Source of the DNA: Verrucomicrobiales bacterium
GTDB taxonomy: Bacteria > Verrucomicrobiota > Verrucomicrobiia > Limisphaerales > UBA9464
Direction: 5' to 3'
Length of the DNA: 48,578 nt
NCBI GenBank assembly: GCA_005793375.1
Contig: SXSK01000238.1
Span: forward strand, 1 to 48,578
Under the pieces are notes generated by a model that saw only the letters and a program-made list of their open reading frames with translations, did no database searches and had not been told where the DNA came from. The translations under genes and the position numbers were made by a program. Positions 1 to 9,385 of this stretch are shown in pieces (the stretch's first letter is position 1; each line of letters starts with the position of its first letter).

Positions 1-1820
1 CCATTGTTGAAGGCCTTGCCCAGGAGAGATCCAAAGGCAATGTGCCGGAGCTACTCCAGAACCGCCGCTTGGTCACCTTGGATTTGGCCCTCATGGTGGC
101 CGGAACCAAGTACCGCGGTCAGTTCGAGGAACGTATCAAGGCGGTGATGGAGGAGATCCGCCGCACTAAGAATGTCATTTTGTTCATCGACGAGTTGCAC
201 ACCATTGTAGGTGCGGGCTCGGCGGAGGGTACGATGGACGCTTCGAACATCTTCAAGCCCGCTTTGAGCCGAGGGGAATTACAGATCATCGGGGCCACGA
301 CCCTGAATGAATACCGTAAGTACATCGAAAAAGATTCTGCCCTCGAACGTCGCTTCCAGACTGTCAAAGTGGAGCCTCCAAGCGTGGAGGACGCCATCGC
401 CATCCTGATTGGTCTGAAGCCGAAGTACGAAGAGCATCACAAGGCGGAGTTCACCCAGGATGCCATCGAATCGTGCGTTCGACTTTCGGATCGCTATATC
501 ACTGCCCGATATCTGCCCGACAAGGCCATTGACGTCATGGACGAAGCGGGTGCGCGAGCCCGGATCGGCGCCATGCAGCGACCGCCCGATGTTAAGGATC
601 TCGAAATTGAGATCGAAGACATCAAGGTGAAGAAGGAGCAGGCCATCAAAGACCAGGACTTCGAAGGGGCAGCCGCCTTGCGCGACAAGGAAAAAGCCTC
701 GAAGGATCGGTTGGAGAAGATTTTGGCTGAGTGGAAGCAGAACAAGGAAGAGCGCCGCGTCGTGGTGGGCGAGGATGAAATCCTTCAGGTGGTTGCCAAG
801 TGGACTGGCATTCCGCTCAAGCGCATGGAGCAGACCGAGATGCAACGGTTGCTGGACATGGAAAGCGAATTGTCCCGCGTGGTCATCGGCCAAAAAGAGG
901 GTGTCACGGCTCTCTGCAAGGCCCTACGGCGCGCCCGTGCCGACCTCAAGGATCCCAAACGACCTATCGGCACGTTTGCTCTCCTGGGGCCCACGGGTGT
1001 CGGCAAGACGTTGTTGGCCAGGACCTTGGCGGAACAGATGTTCGGCAGCACCAAGAACCTCATTCAGCTGGACATGAGTGAATATTCGGAGCGGCATGAG
1101 GTTTCGAAAATGATTGGGAGTCCGCCTGGTTATGTCGGTTATGGGGAAGGCGGTCAGCTGACTGAGAAGGTTCGCCAGAACCCCTATTCCGTGGTGTTAT
1201 TCGACGAGGTGGAGAAGGCTCACCCCGACGCCATGAACCTGCTGCTCCAGATCCTCGAAGAGGGGAAAGTCACGGACGGCATGGGACGCGCCATAGATTT
1301 CCGCAATACCATTATCTTGATGACGTCCAACGTCGGCAGCGAAACCATTCGGAAGCAGACCACCATGGGCTTTGCGCCCCAGAGCGATGCGGGGTCTTAC
1401 GATGCGATGAAGAGCCGTATCATGGAAGAAGCCAAGCGCGCCTTTCGCCCGGAGTTTCTAAACCGACTGGACGACATCATCGTCTTCCGCACGCTCGGCA
1501 AACCCGAGATTATCCAGATTCTGGACCTTGAAGTGGCCAAAGTGGTCGAACGGATCCATCGCCGGAACATCCAGGTGGTCCTTGAAGAAAAAGCCAGGGA
1601 TTTCCTGATCGAGAAGGGTTACGACCCGCAATACGGCGCCCGGCCCATGCGACGTGCCGTGGAGCGTTATCTCGAGGACCCGTTAGCCGAGGAGATTTTG
1701 CGCGGCACGTTGATCAATACGGAACCGGTGACTGTGACATTGGAAGGCGACAAACTGGTGTTCACCCAGAAAAAGTCTAATCCGCCGACGGAATCGGTCT
1801 CCTCGCCGGAAGCCATCTAG
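1..1820 (+). CDS. clpC: ATP-dependent Clp protease ATP-binding subunit ClpC (5' truncated)
   Basis: AAA+ unfoldase that feeds substrates to the ClpP protease in the cytoplasm. The reading frame is open to the left edge (codons from base 3, IVEGLAQ...), so the N-terminal domain and first Walker A lie outside the window. Visible: first Walker B (FIDELHT, about nt 183-200), a UVR/M-domain-like coiled coil (about nt 600-720, [21 protein letters not shown]), second Walker A GPTGVGKT (nt 987-1010), second Walker B ([13 protein letters not shown], about nt 1192-1230), and MGF (nt 1365-1373) where ClpC proteins carry the ClpP-docking loop. The UVR segment separates ClpC from ClpB and ClpA. The GTG at 42 is an internal valine codon, not the start. 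A strong terminator follows. Confidence 0.96.
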   Translation, partial: IVEGLAQERSKGNVPELLQNRRLVTLDLALMVAGTKYRGQFEERIKAVMEEIRRTKNVILFIDELHTIVGAGSAEGTMDASNIFKPALSRGELQIIGATTLNEYRKYIEKDSALERRFQTVKVEPPSVEDAIAILIGLKPKYEEHHKAEFTQDAIESCVRLSDRYITARYLPDKAIDVMDEAGARARIGAMQRPPDVKDLEIEIEDIKVKKEQAIKDQDFEGAAALRDKEKASKDRLEKILAEWKQNKEERRVVVGEDEILQVVAKWTGIPLKRMEQTEMQRLLDMESELSRVVIGQKEGVTALCKALRRARADLKDPKRPIGTFALLGPTGVGKTLLARTLAEQMFGSTKNLIQLDMSEYSERHEVSKMIGSPPGYVGYGEGGQLTEKVRQNPYSVVLFDEVEKAHPDAMNLLLQILEEGKVTDGMGRAIDFRNTIILMTSNVGSETIRKQTTMGFAPQSDAGSYDAMKSRIMEEAKRAFRPEFLNRLDDIIVFRTLGKPEIIQILDLEVAKVVERIHRRNIQVVLEEKARDFLIEKGYDPQYGARPMRRAVERYLEDPLAEEILRGTLINTEPVTVTLEGDKLVFTQKKSNPPTESVSSPEAI

Positions 1821-1853
1821 GGCGATAGTCCATACGTCTGGATTTAATCATCT

Positions 1854-1892
1854 AACCCAGGGTTGCGGATCAAATCCGTCGCCCTGGGTTTT
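1854..1892 (+). terminator. Rho-independent terminator of clpC
   Basis: AACCCAGGG (1854-1862) pairs perfectly with CCCTGGGTT (1882-1890). A nested CGGAT/ATCCG pair (1866-1870 with 1874-1878) lies inside the loop, and a T-rich tail follows. It sits 33 bases after the clpC stop and before dapL, so dapL must have its own promoter. Confidence 0.85.
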
Positions 1893-1971
1893 GTGTTTCT
1901 GGATTTCTTCAAAACGGAGCAAACCCGACCTTGGCACCCGCCGTCCGCTTTTCTAACGTCGAGCCGCGTTT

Positions 1972-3210
1972 ATGGCCTATCTGAATGACAATTACTTAAA
2001 GTTGAAGGCGGGATACTTGTTTCCGGAAATCGGACGCCGGGTCAAAACCTTCTGCGATACCAACCCTGCTGCTGCGTTGCGCCTCATTCGATGTGGCATT
2101 GGTGATGTGACAGAACCGCTTCCAGCCGCGGTCATCGCTGCACTCCATAAGGCCGTTGACGAAATGGGCCTGCGGGAGTCGTTCAAAGGTTACGGGCCGG
2201 AGCAGGGCTACGACTGGCTGCGCCATGCCATCGCCAAAAAGGACTTTCGAGATCGTGGGTTGGATGTGGCGGATGACGAAATATTTGTCAGTGATGGTTC
2301 CAAATGCGACTGCGGGAACATTCTAGATATTCTGGGACACCAAAACCGAATTGCCATCAGCGATCCGGTTTACCCGGTGTACCTGGATACCAACGTGATG
2401 GCAGGACACACGGGTGAGGCGGATGAAACCGGGGCGTATGCCGGAATTCATTACTTGCCGTGTACGGCGCAGAATGGGTTTGTGCCTGAGCCTCCCTCGG
2501 GAAAGGTCGATGTGATCTATCTCTGTTCACCGAATAACCCCACGGGAGCCGTGGCAACGCGGGCGCAGTTGGAAGACTGGGTGCGGTATGCGTTGGCTAA
2601 CCAGGCCATCATCCTATTCGACGCCGCTTACGAAGCGTACATCACGGATCCGGCGATACCCCGTTCCATCTATGAAATTCCTGGAGCCCGTGATTGTGCG
2701 ATTGAGTTTCGGAGTTTTTCGAAAAACGGTGGATTTACCGGAGTGCGTTGTGCGTTGACGGTGGTGCCTAAAACCTTGATGGCTTCGACGGCCAATGGCG
2801 AACGGAAGCCATTGCACCCCCTGTGGCTGCGACGCACCACCACGAAGTTCAATGGGGTTTCCTACATTGTCCAACGCGCTGCGGAAGCGTTGTACTCGGA
2901 CGAGGGTAAAGCCCAAGTGCGCACCTTGGTAAACCATTACATGGGCAATGCTGCGGTGCTGGTGGCGGGGTGTCGCGCCGCGGGGTTCACGGTGTTCGGC
3001 GGCTCCAATGCTCCATACATTTGGGTGAGTGCCCCGGATGGTGTCACCAGTTGGCAGGCCTTCGATAAGATCCTTCATGATGCCAACGTCGTGATCACTC
3101 CAGGCAGCGGGTTTGGACGCCATGGAGAAGGCTATTTCCGGGTGAGCTCGTTCAATTCGCGGGCCAATGCCGAGGAAGTGAGTCGGCGGGTGCAAGCCTT
3201 GAGGTGGTAA
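1972..3210 (+). CDS. dapL: LL-diaminopimelate aminotransferase
   Basis: PLP-dependent fold-type I aminotransferase that converts tetrahydrodipicolinate plus glutamate to LL-diaminopimelate and 2-oxoglutarate, a one-step branch to lysine and peptidoglycan DAP. The 412-residue length matches the family. The N-terminus ([19 protein letters not shown]) is typical of DapL, as are [10 protein letters not shown] and [12 protein letters not shown]. The PLP-binding lysine is K251 in [10 protein letters not shown], and CSPNNPTGA and DAAYEAY supply cofactor contacts. ATG at 1972 matches the DapL N-terminus, but no clear Shine-Dalgarno precedes it. DapL is characteristic of PVC bacteria, chlamydiae and plants. 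The gene stands alone between the clpC terminator and an intergenic repeat. Confidence 0.95.
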   Translation: MAYLNDNYLKLKAGYLFPEIGRRVKTFCDTNPAAALRLIRCGIGDVTEPLPAAVIAALHKAVDEMGLRESFKGYGPEQGYDWLRHAIAKKDFRDRGLDVADDEIFVSDGSKCDCGNILDILGHQNRIAISDPVYPVYLDTNVMAGHTGEADETGAYAGIHYLPCTAQNGFVPEPPSGKVDVIYLCSPNNPTGAVATRAQLEDWVRYALANQAIILFDAAYEAYITDPAIPRSIYEIPGARDCAIEFRSFSKNGGFTGVRCALTVVPKTLMASTANGERKPLHPLWLRRTTTKFNGVSYIVQRAAEALYSDEGKAQVRTLVNHYMGNAAVLVAGCRAAGFTVFGGSNAPYIWVSAPDGVTSWQAFDKILHDANVVITPGSGFGRHGEGYFRVSSFNSRANAEEVSRRVQALRW

Positions 3211-3292
3211 CGGTGGGGCTGCGCAAGACTGCATCAAGCCCCCTGGGAGCACTGTAAGGAACTGAACGCACGCGTCCGGCGGTTGAGGGCAG

Positions 3293-3334
3293 CGCCGACT
3301 GGCAGTCGGCGAAACAGCAGACAGGGCTGTCTGC
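3293..3334. repeat. Tandem hairpin REP-like intergenic element
   Basis: Two perfect palindromic hairpins lie side by side between dapL and fabD. The first is CGCCGACT (3293-3300) with AGTCGGCG (3304-3311) and a GGC loop; the second is GCAGACAG (3317-3324) with CTGTCTGC (3327-3334) and a GG loop. No T-tract follows, so this does not look like an intrinsic terminator. From memory, similar paired dyads are dispersed in verrucomicrobial genomes; I saw only one copy here. The remainder of the 3211-3462 gap holds nothing I can name. Confidence 0.7.
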
Positions 3335-3462
3335 GCTACAAGTGACGTTCCGCGGCCCGTGTCGTTGAGATGGATGCAGCCCTGGGGGCTGCGGGTGGGG
3401 CGGTGCCGATCACGTCGTCCTTTTCACGTGAGCCCATCTCGTGATTGACTGGGTGCCTCACG

Positions 3463-4395
3463 ATGAAGACTGCTTTGTTATTTGCGGGTCAAGGTGCTCA
3501 AACCGTTGGTATGGGTCGGGATTTGGCGGAAGCTTATCCGACGGCTCGCGGCTTGTTTGATCAGGCCAACGCCATTTTGGGCTATGATCTGGCGTCCATT
3601 TGCTTTTCTGGACCTGAGTCCGAGCTCACTCGAACGGAGAATGCCCAGCCGGGGATTTACCTCGTCAGCTGGGTTGCCATGGCGTTGCTTCGCGAACGCG
3701 TTCCGGACTTTTCGTTCGCGGCCACTGCGGGTTTGTCCCTGGGAGAATTCACAGCGCTGGCGGCGGCGGGCGCCATGAGTTTTGAGGACGGCCTCCGAGT
3801 GGTGCGCGCCCGTGGGCGTTTCATGCATGAGGCGTGCGAAGCCACCCGAGGCGGCATGGCGGCGATCATTGGTCTCGATGAAGGGCCGACCCGCGAGGTT
3901 TGTGAGGCGACGGGAGTCGCCCTTGCGAATCTCAATTGCCCAGGTCAGATCGTGATTTCGGGGGCCGCCGATCGAATTCCCGCAGCGGTGGAGGCCGCCA
4001 AGGCGCGGGGTGCCAAGAAGGCCCTGCCGCTGACAGTGGCAGGCGCCTATCACTCGCCTCTGATGGCCAGTGCCCAGCCTCGGTTGGGAACAGAATTGGA
4101 GCAGGTCAAACTCCACTCCCCCCAGGTTCCCGTGATCGCCAATGTCTCGGGCCTGCCCCATGGCGCCCCGAATCAGATTGCCAAGCTGTTGGTGGAGCAG
4201 GTGACTTCGTCGGTCCGCTGGGAGGCTTCCATCCGCTATTTGTTAGGCGAAGGGTTTACAAGGTTCATTGAACTGGGGCCTGGAACCGCTCTGAGTGGGT
4301 TTTTGCGTCGAATCGATAAATCGGCCGTCGGATGGAATGTGGCGGATGTCGCCAGTTTGGAGGCGACAGTCAACGGGTTGAAACTGGCGGCGTAG
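3463..4395 (+). CDS. fabD: Malonyl-CoA:ACP transacylase
   Basis: Transfers malonyl from CoA to acyl carrier protein to start fatty-acid elongation in the cytoplasm. With the ATG at 3463 (MKTALLFAGQGAQ) the nucleophile in GLSLGEF is S92, the same number as in E. coli FabD. The catalytic histidine is H197 in AYHSPLM, and R in VRARGRFM aligns with the malonate-carboxylate-binding arginine. GQGAQ forms the oxyanion region. An in-frame TTG at 3445 would add six residues, but the shorter start matches the family. Length is 310 residues. It is not beside fabH, fabG or acpP, so it appears to be a detached fatty-acid gene. Confidence 0.95.
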   Translation: MKTALLFAGQGAQTVGMGRDLAEAYPTARGLFDQANAILGYDLASICFSGPESELTRTENAQPGIYLVSWVAMALLRERVPDFSFAATAGLSLGEFTALAAAGAMSFEDGLRVVRARGRFMHEACEATRGGMAAIIGLDEGPTREVCEATGVALANLNCPGQIVISGAADRIPAAVEAAKARGAKKALPLTVAGAYHSPLMASAQPRLGTELEQVKLHSPQVPVIANVSGLPHGAPNQIAKLLVEQVTSSVRWEASIRYLLGEGFTRFIELGPGTALSGFLRRIDKSAVGWNVADVASLEATVNGLKLAA

Positions 4396-4499
4396 CATGA
4401 GTCCAGCGTATCGCCCGATACAGTGCCCGGCGGCCGTTTAGTGTCTTTGGTCACTTCGGGCTTTCCGTTTTTTCGGGGTTCTCACATGCTGCCTATCTC

Positions 4500-5927
4500 G
4501 TGATCACGTTTTCTAAATGGCTTTGTGCGGTGAGTCTGCTGGGGCTGTTGGTCGGCTGTCAGACGGCTGGACCGGTGAATTCCTCGGCTCAACGGACGGC
4601 GCTGGATTGGTATGTTGCGGTGCCCGATTCTAGTTATCAGTGGAAGGTCACTGAGTCCACTTTGGTACCCGGTGGCCGGGTTTCAATGATTGATTTGACC
4701 TCTCAAACGTGGCTAACCACCAACGAGGTTAACCGAACCCAATGGAAACACTGGCTTGTGGTGGCCCGCCCGGACGACCTACAGCATACGACGGCGCTGT
4801 TGTTTATATCTGGCGGCAACAATCGCAGTGATCGGCCACCCAAACCCTCCCAGGAATTATTGGCCATCGCCAAATCGACTCGATCCGTGGTGGCGGAACT
4901 TCGAATGGTCCCCAACCAGCCGTTGATTTTTGGCAACGACGGTAAGGAGCGCGTCGAAGATGATCTCATTGCCTACACTTGGGACAAGTACTTGCGAACG
5001 GGTGACGAACGGTGGCCTGCTCGATTGCCGATGACCAAGGCGGCGGTGCGGGCTATGGATACCATCACGGCGTTTTGCTCCAGCGACGCTGGGGGTAAAT
5101 CGCGGGTCGATACCTTCGTCGTCGCTGGGGGGTCAAAGCGGGGATGGACCACCTGGACGACAGCGGCTGTCGACAAGCGCGTGGTGGCCATCTGTCCGAT
5201 TGTGATCGATGTGCTGAATCTGGAGCCCTCCATGGTTCATCACCACCGTGCTTATGGTTTTTTTGCTCCCGCTGTCGGTGATTACACGGCTCACGGTATC
5301 ATGAATTGGATTGGCTCGCCGGAAATGAAGGCCTTGATGGCGATCGAAGAACCCTTTTCTTACCGCGATCGTTACACCATGCCCAAACTCCTGCTCAATG
5401 CGTGCGGTGATCAGTTTTTCTTGCCCGATTCCTCTCAATTTTATGCCCGGGACCTCCCCGGTAAAACTTGCCTGCGATATGTGCCCAATGCCGACCATAG
5501 CCTCAAGGGGAGCGATGGGTATGAAACGCTCGCGGCTTGGCATCATGCGATGCTCCACCACACAGTGGTGCCTGAGTTTTCATGGGCACACGACAGTGAA
5601 GGTCAGTTGACACTGACGACGCGTGGAACAACTCCACCCTTGCAAGTGAAACTCTGGCAGGCCACCAACCCCAAGGCGCGCGATTTTCGCATCGAAACCC
5701 TGGGTGCGGTATGGAAATCAGCGGAGCTATCGGCGGAAAGCCCTGGGTTATTTCGCGCCCGAATTGCCAGGCCCGAGGTGGGTTGGACGGCTTATATGGT
5801 TGAGTTGACCTATGACGTGGGTGCTCCGACAAAGCTCAAGCTGACGACCGATGTTCGGGTCATCCCTGAGTTGACACCGTACGCGGCACCTCGGGGAATG
5901 GCGCCGAAAGGTTTCTTGAGCCGATGA
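4500..5927 (+). CDS. PhoPQ-activated pathogenicity-related family lipoprotein
   Basis: Matches the PhoPQ-activated pathogenicity-related (PqaA-type) alpha/beta-hydrolase-like family. GTG start at 4500; the only nearby upstream ATG is followed at once by a stop. The N-terminus is a lipoprotein signal (LLGLLVGC), so it is exported and probably lipid-anchored. Candidate catalytic residues: S212 in AGGSKRGW, an aspartate in ACGDQFFLPD and a histidine in NADHSLKG. Other family-like motifs are LLFISGGNN and AVVDKRVVAICPIVIDVLN-like segments. Length 475 is normal for the family. The biochemical substrate is unknown to me. The pathogenicity label is historical and does not imply virulence here. It follows fabD by about 100 bases and may be separately transcribed. 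Confidence 0.87.
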   Translation: MITFSKWLCAVSLLGLLVGCQTAGPVNSSAQRTALDWYVAVPDSSYQWKVTESTLVPGGRVSMIDLTSQTWLTTNEVNRTQWKHWLVVARPDDLQHTTALLFISGGNNRSDRPPKPSQELLAIAKSTRSVVAELRMVPNQPLIFGNDGKERVEDDLIAYTWDKYLRTGDERWPARLPMTKAAVRAMDTITAFCSSDAGGKSRVDTFVVAGGSKRGWTTWTTAAVDKRVVAICPIVIDVLNLEPSMVHHHRAYGFFAPAVGDYTAHGIMNWIGSPEMKALMAIEEPFSYRDRYTMPKLLLNACGDQFFLPDSSQFYARDLPGKTCLRYVPNADHSLKGSDGYETLAAWHHAMLHHTVVPEFSWAHDSEGQLTLTTRGTTPPLQVKLWQATNPKARDFRIETLGAVWKSAELSAESPGLFRARIARPEVGWTAYMVELTYDVGAPTKLKLTTDVRVIPELTPYAAPRGMAPKGFLSR

Positions 5928-6039
5928 GAATGAAGCGTGGGCTGGCGATGTCGGCTGGTTGACTGCCCTTAGGCGGGTTGCGATGGTTGGCGATGCCTTG
6001 ATTCAAGTACCGCGTCTTGTTCCCAGATGATTGCGGGTC

Positions 6040-6153
6040 GGCGCAACTCCGAGTTGCCAGACATTTGGAGATGGGTCATCCCGGGAATTCCCCAAAAGCG
6101 GTGGAGGGCCACCGCGCTCCAAAGGCGCCGGTAACTCGGAGATGCGCCCTTTG
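6040..6153. repeat. Intergenic inverted-repeat element (verrucomicrobial dyad type)
   Basis: This is the only content I can name in the 405-base gap 5928-6332. A 19-mer at 6040-6058 recurs inverted at 6130-6148 with 17 of 19 matches. The first copy is itself palindromic (GCAACTC/GAGTTGC around 6050). Between them GCGGTGG (6098-6104) pairs with CCACCGC (6109-6115), and CAAAGGCGC (6120-6128) pairs with GCGCCCTTTG (6144-6153) with one bulged base. The whole can fold as a compound stem-loop upstream of yajC. An overlapping long reading frame has no protein-like features and is treated as spurious. Confidence 0.65.
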
Positions 6154-6332
6154 CGGGTTGAGGGGGCGATTTCCGGTTTCATTTTTGCTTAAAATGTCTG
6201 TAATCAGCAGGTTGCGGCATTGCTTTGGGGCCTGTTGTTCTCCATTAAACGACAATATCTGGACCTCGGATGAAACCCGATGCTTGCCAAAGGCAGCTCC
6301 TCCCCTAGTCTCCCGCCTCCTTTTGTACAATT

Positions 6333-6692
6333 ATGTCATTAGCCGCGCCCATGTCATTTTCGCCCGCCGGGGTTTCGTTCCTGCTGGCCCAAGGCGCCAC
6401 TGCACAGCAGGGATCGCCGTTCATGATGTTGGTGCCGATGATCCTGGTGTTCGTGATCTTTTATTTCATGGGCATTCGGCCGCAGCAACAGCGCGCCAAG
6501 CAGTTGGCTGAATTGATCAAGCAGCTCAAGCGCGGTGACAAAGTCCTCCTCAGCGGCGGCATTGTGGCGCATGTGATCAACGTCGGCGAGGGTACCGTGA
6601 CGGTTCGTTCGGCCGAATCGAAACTTGAAGTGCAAAAGAGTGCCGTCTCTGAAGTCTTGGAGAAAGCCACCGCCAGTTCCCCACAGTCTTAA
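6333..6692 (+). CDS. yajC: Preprotein translocase accessory subunit YajC
   Basis: Small inner-membrane partner of SecDF in the Sec holo-translocon. One transmembrane helix (about residues 31-47, MMLVPMILVFVIFYFM) is followed by the family signature IRPQQQRAKQ. A cytoplasmic domain then carries LKRGDKVLLSGGIVAHV and a VTVRSAESKLEVQKSAVSEV segment. Length of 119 residues is normal. Start is ATG 6333, with ATG 6351 possible; neither has a clear Shine-Dalgarno. secDF follows 18 bases after the stop, so the two are almost certainly one operon. Confidence 0.95.
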   Translation: MSLAAPMSFSPAGVSFLLAQGATAQQGSPFMMLVPMILVFVIFYFMGIRPQQQRAKQLAELIKQLKRGDKVLLSGGIVAHVINVGEGTVTVRSAESKLEVQKSAVSEVLEKATASSPQS

Positions 6693-6710
6693 CGTATCTC
6701 GGATCTTTCC

Positions 6711-9269
6711 ATGAACCGCAGTCATCTCTGGAAATTCGTTTCCATCCTCATCGTCCTACTCTTGGCTATCTCGGAGCTGGTGCCGCCGACCGACCGAGAT
6801 TTGGTCGAGCAATTCAACGAGACCGCCATTGTTGGGCGTGACGCCACCCTGGATACCATCGTCAAGCGGGGGCGTGAACTCCAACAAAGTCGGCCCAAGC
6901 AACCGTACGAAAACCTGGTTGAAGCCATCGGCACAAATAACTTCGTCCGGTACTTCCCAACGAATTACATCAACTTTGCTGTCGTTCGGGATCCCGCCAA
7001 GGCAGTCCTCTCCCGGTTACAACGCGATGCTTCGGGTCAGATACGGCTGGGGTTGGATCTGAAGGGCGGCATTCAATTTGTCATGCGAATGGATACATCG
7101 CGTGTCGAAACCAACCGCGTGGTGACATCGCTCGAGAAGCAGTATTTGTTGGAGCAAGCGGTTGAGGTGGTTCGCAAACGTGTCGACCGATTTGGCGTCG
7201 CCGAACCGGCAATTCAGCCCCAGGGTGATGATCGCATTTTGATCCAACTCCCGGGTATGAGCGCGTCTCAAATGGAAGATGCCGAACGACAGCTCAAACA
7301 GGCCGCATTCCTTTCTTTCCACCTCGTGGATCCCGAAAACACCACGCACCTCCAGGAAGGAATTGTTCCCCCGGGTTACGAACGCCGTCAGATGAAACAG
7401 CGGGATCGCCGAACCGATCGCGAATATTACGAGCCGATCATCATTAAGCGCGGTGCCGAAAGGGGTATGACTGGCAAGTACGTTTCCCGTGCTGGTGTGT
7501 CCCATGATGCTATGACCGGATCGCCGGAGATCACCTTCCAGTTGACCTCGGATGGCGCGAAGATCTTTGGCGAAATCACCTCGGCCAATGTCGGCAAGTC
7601 TCTGGCGATCATGCTGGATGGCGAAGTGGTTTCTGCCCCTCGCATCAATGGGGCCATTACCGCTGGCAGCGGTGTGATCACGGGTTCATTCTCTGACAAG
7701 GAAGCGATTGAGTTGGCGACTAACTTGGAGAACCCACTGGCGGCACCGTTGTCGGTGGAATCTGCCGGTGTGGTCGATCCAACGATGGGTGCCGGTGCCG
7801 TCGCGAGCGGCTTCCGCTCGGCCATTGTTGGTGTCATCGCCATCGCGGCCTTTATGATGGTGTACTACATGGTCGCGGGCGCCGTGGCGAATGTCGCGAT
7901 GATCTTGAACCTCATCATCCTGTTGGGTGTGTTGTGTTCCATCGACGTCACCCTCACGCTGCCTGGCATCGCGGGTATCGTTTTGACCATTGGTATGGCG
8001 GTTGATGCCAACGTTCTGATCTATGAACGCATGCGCGAGGAGCTCGCCACTGGCAAGTCGGTGCGGGGTGCTGTGGCTGCGGGGTACAGCAAAGCCTTTG
8101 GAACCATTTTTGACTCCAACCTCACGACGCTGATCAGCTCGGTGCTTTTGATCATTTTTGGCACCGGAACGATCAAAGGTTTCGGCACGGCGCTCACTGT
8201 CGGATTAATCGTGTCGATGTTCACGGCGTTGGTGGTGACGCGGTTGATTTTCGATTTCCTTCTGGCCCGTGGTTGGATGACGAGTCTGCCGATGCTTCAC
8301 TTGATCCGTGGATCCAAGATTGATTTCTTGGGCTTGGCCAAGCCGGCGTTTGCGATTTCCTGGGCATTGATCCTTATTGGGTGCGCCTATGGCTTCTACC
8401 GAGGTAAGAACATGTTGGGTGTAGATTTCGCGGGCGGTGACGACATCCAGCTGACCTACAAGCAAGCAGTGCCCGTGGAAAAAGTAAGTGCGGCGATCGC
8501 CGAGCTCGAACTGGGTGATGCGGTGGTCCAATATCAGTCGACCTTGGGCGGCGGGGAAAGTGCGCAGTCCACCCTTCGGGTCACAGCCCCTCTGAACTCC
8601 GGTACCAACGTCATTCCGCATCTTCAAAAGACGTTTCCCGATGCTGGATTTCTGAGCGTTGGATTGGAGCGTGTGGGTGCTTCGATCGGCGCCGAAATTC
8701 AGAAATCGGCTATTATCGCCACGCTCCTTTCACTGTTCTTCATTCTGGTTTACGTGGCCTTTCGTTATGAATTCAGCTTCGCAGTCGGCGCCGTGCTGGC
8801 GATTGTTCATGATATTTTCATGACCACGGGTTGGTATTGCCTCACGGGGATATCGGGTGAAGGGCGCCAGTTCAACAGCACCTTCATCGCGGCCCTGCTA
8901 ACGATCATCGGGTTCTCGATCAACGATACCATCGTCATTTTTGATCGAATCCGCGAAGACTTGAAACTCAACGTCCGAGGCTCGTTCAAGGACTTGATGA
9001 ACTTCGCGCTGAATCAAACTCTGAGTCGAACCATCATCACTTCCGGTACGGTGTTGATGGCGACCCTCTCGCTTTATTTGTTTGGCGGCCCGGCCATCAA
9101 CGACTTTGCATTCACTTTTCTGGTTGGAATTCTGACGGGTACTTACTCGTCGATCTACATTGCGAGCGCGATCGTTCTGTGGTGGCACAAAGGTGAACGC
9201 CCGAAAATTGGCAGCACCGTGCAAACCGTGAGCCAGGAAGATATCGAACGTGCCACAATCAATGTCTGA
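6711..9269 (+). CDS. secDF: Bifunctional protein translocase subunit SecDF
   Basis: Proton-motive-force-driven membrane chaperone that pulls proteins out of the SecYEG channel. It is a natural SecD-SecF fusion of 852 residues. The SecD half has an N-terminal membrane helix (residues 7-25), the LGLDLKGG motif (113-120), the periplasmic P1 region and a block of membrane helices ending near residue 520 (including GIVLTIGMAVDANVLIYERMRE). The SecF half starts near residue 535, with GVDFAGG at 570-576 and a second helix bundle (including GFSINDTIVIFDRIRED). Fusions of this kind occur in several phyla, including Bacillus and PVC bacteria. It follows yajC by 18 bases and ends at a strong terminator. 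Confidence 0.96.
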   Translation: MNRSHLWKFVSILIVLLLAISELVPPTDRDLVEQFNETAIVGRDATLDTIVKRGRELQQSRPKQPYENLVEAIGTNNFVRYFPTNYINFAVVRDPAKAVLSRLQRDASGQIRLGLDLKGGIQFVMRMDTSRVETNRVVTSLEKQYLLEQAVEVVRKRVDRFGVAEPAIQPQGDDRILIQLPGMSASQMEDAERQLKQAAFLSFHLVDPENTTHLQEGIVPPGYERRQMKQRDRRTDREYYEPIIIKRGAERGMTGKYVSRAGVSHDAMTGSPEITFQLTSDGAKIFGEITSANVGKSLAIMLDGEVVSAPRINGAITAGSGVITGSFSDKEAIELATNLENPLAAPLSVESAGVVDPTMGAGAVASGFRSAIVGVIAIAAFMMVYYMVAGAVANVAMILNLIILLGVLCSIDVTLTLPGIAGIVLTIGMAVDANVLIYERMREELATGKSVRGAVAAGYSKAFGTIFDSNLTTLISSVLLIIFGTGTIKGFGTALTVGLIVSMFTALVVTRLIFDFLLARGWMTSLPMLHLIRGSKIDFLGLAKPAFAISWALILIGCAYGFYRGKNMLGVDFAGGDDIQLTYKQAVPVEKVSAAIAELELGDAVVQYQSTLGGGESAQSTLRVTAPLNSGTNVIPHLQKTFPDAGFLSVGLERVGASIGAEIQKSAIIATLLSLFFILVYVAFRYEFSFAVGAVLAIVHDIFMTTGWYCLTGISGEGRQFNSTFIAALLTIIGFSINDTIVIFDRIREDLKLNVRGSFKDLMNFALNQTLSRTIITSGTVLMATLSLYLFGGPAINDFAFTFLVGILTGTYSSIYIASAIVLWWHKGERPKIGSTVQTVSQEDIERATINV

Positions 9270-9317
9270 GGGTCGGAGAAGCGATTGATACCGCGACTTG
9301 AAGGTCGCAAACGAGTC

Positions 9318-9350
9318 GGCCCAGGGTTGATTGTTTCAAAACCCTGGGCC
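9318..9350. terminator. Hairpin terminator between convergent secDF and DUF1501 gene
   Basis: GGCCCAGGGTT (9318-9328) pairs with AACCCTGGGCC (9340-9350), an 11-bp perfect stem with an 11-base spacer; TTGA/TCAA can extend pairing into it. It is followed by GTTCTGTTTA on the plus strand. Because it lies between converging genes it may act in both directions. Its core matches that of the clpC terminator. Confidence 0.8.
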
Positions 9351-9385
9351 GTTCTGTTTACCCTGGAAACGCAGATAACTGGGTA

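Noticed and set aside
279-893. A 204-residue minus-strand open frame inside clpC.
   Set aside because: It lies wholly within a conserved gene and its composition is that of an antisense shadow.
6017-6511. A 164-residue open frame before yajC.
   Set aside because: It runs through the intergenic inverted repeat and into yajC in another frame, and its translation has no protein-like features.
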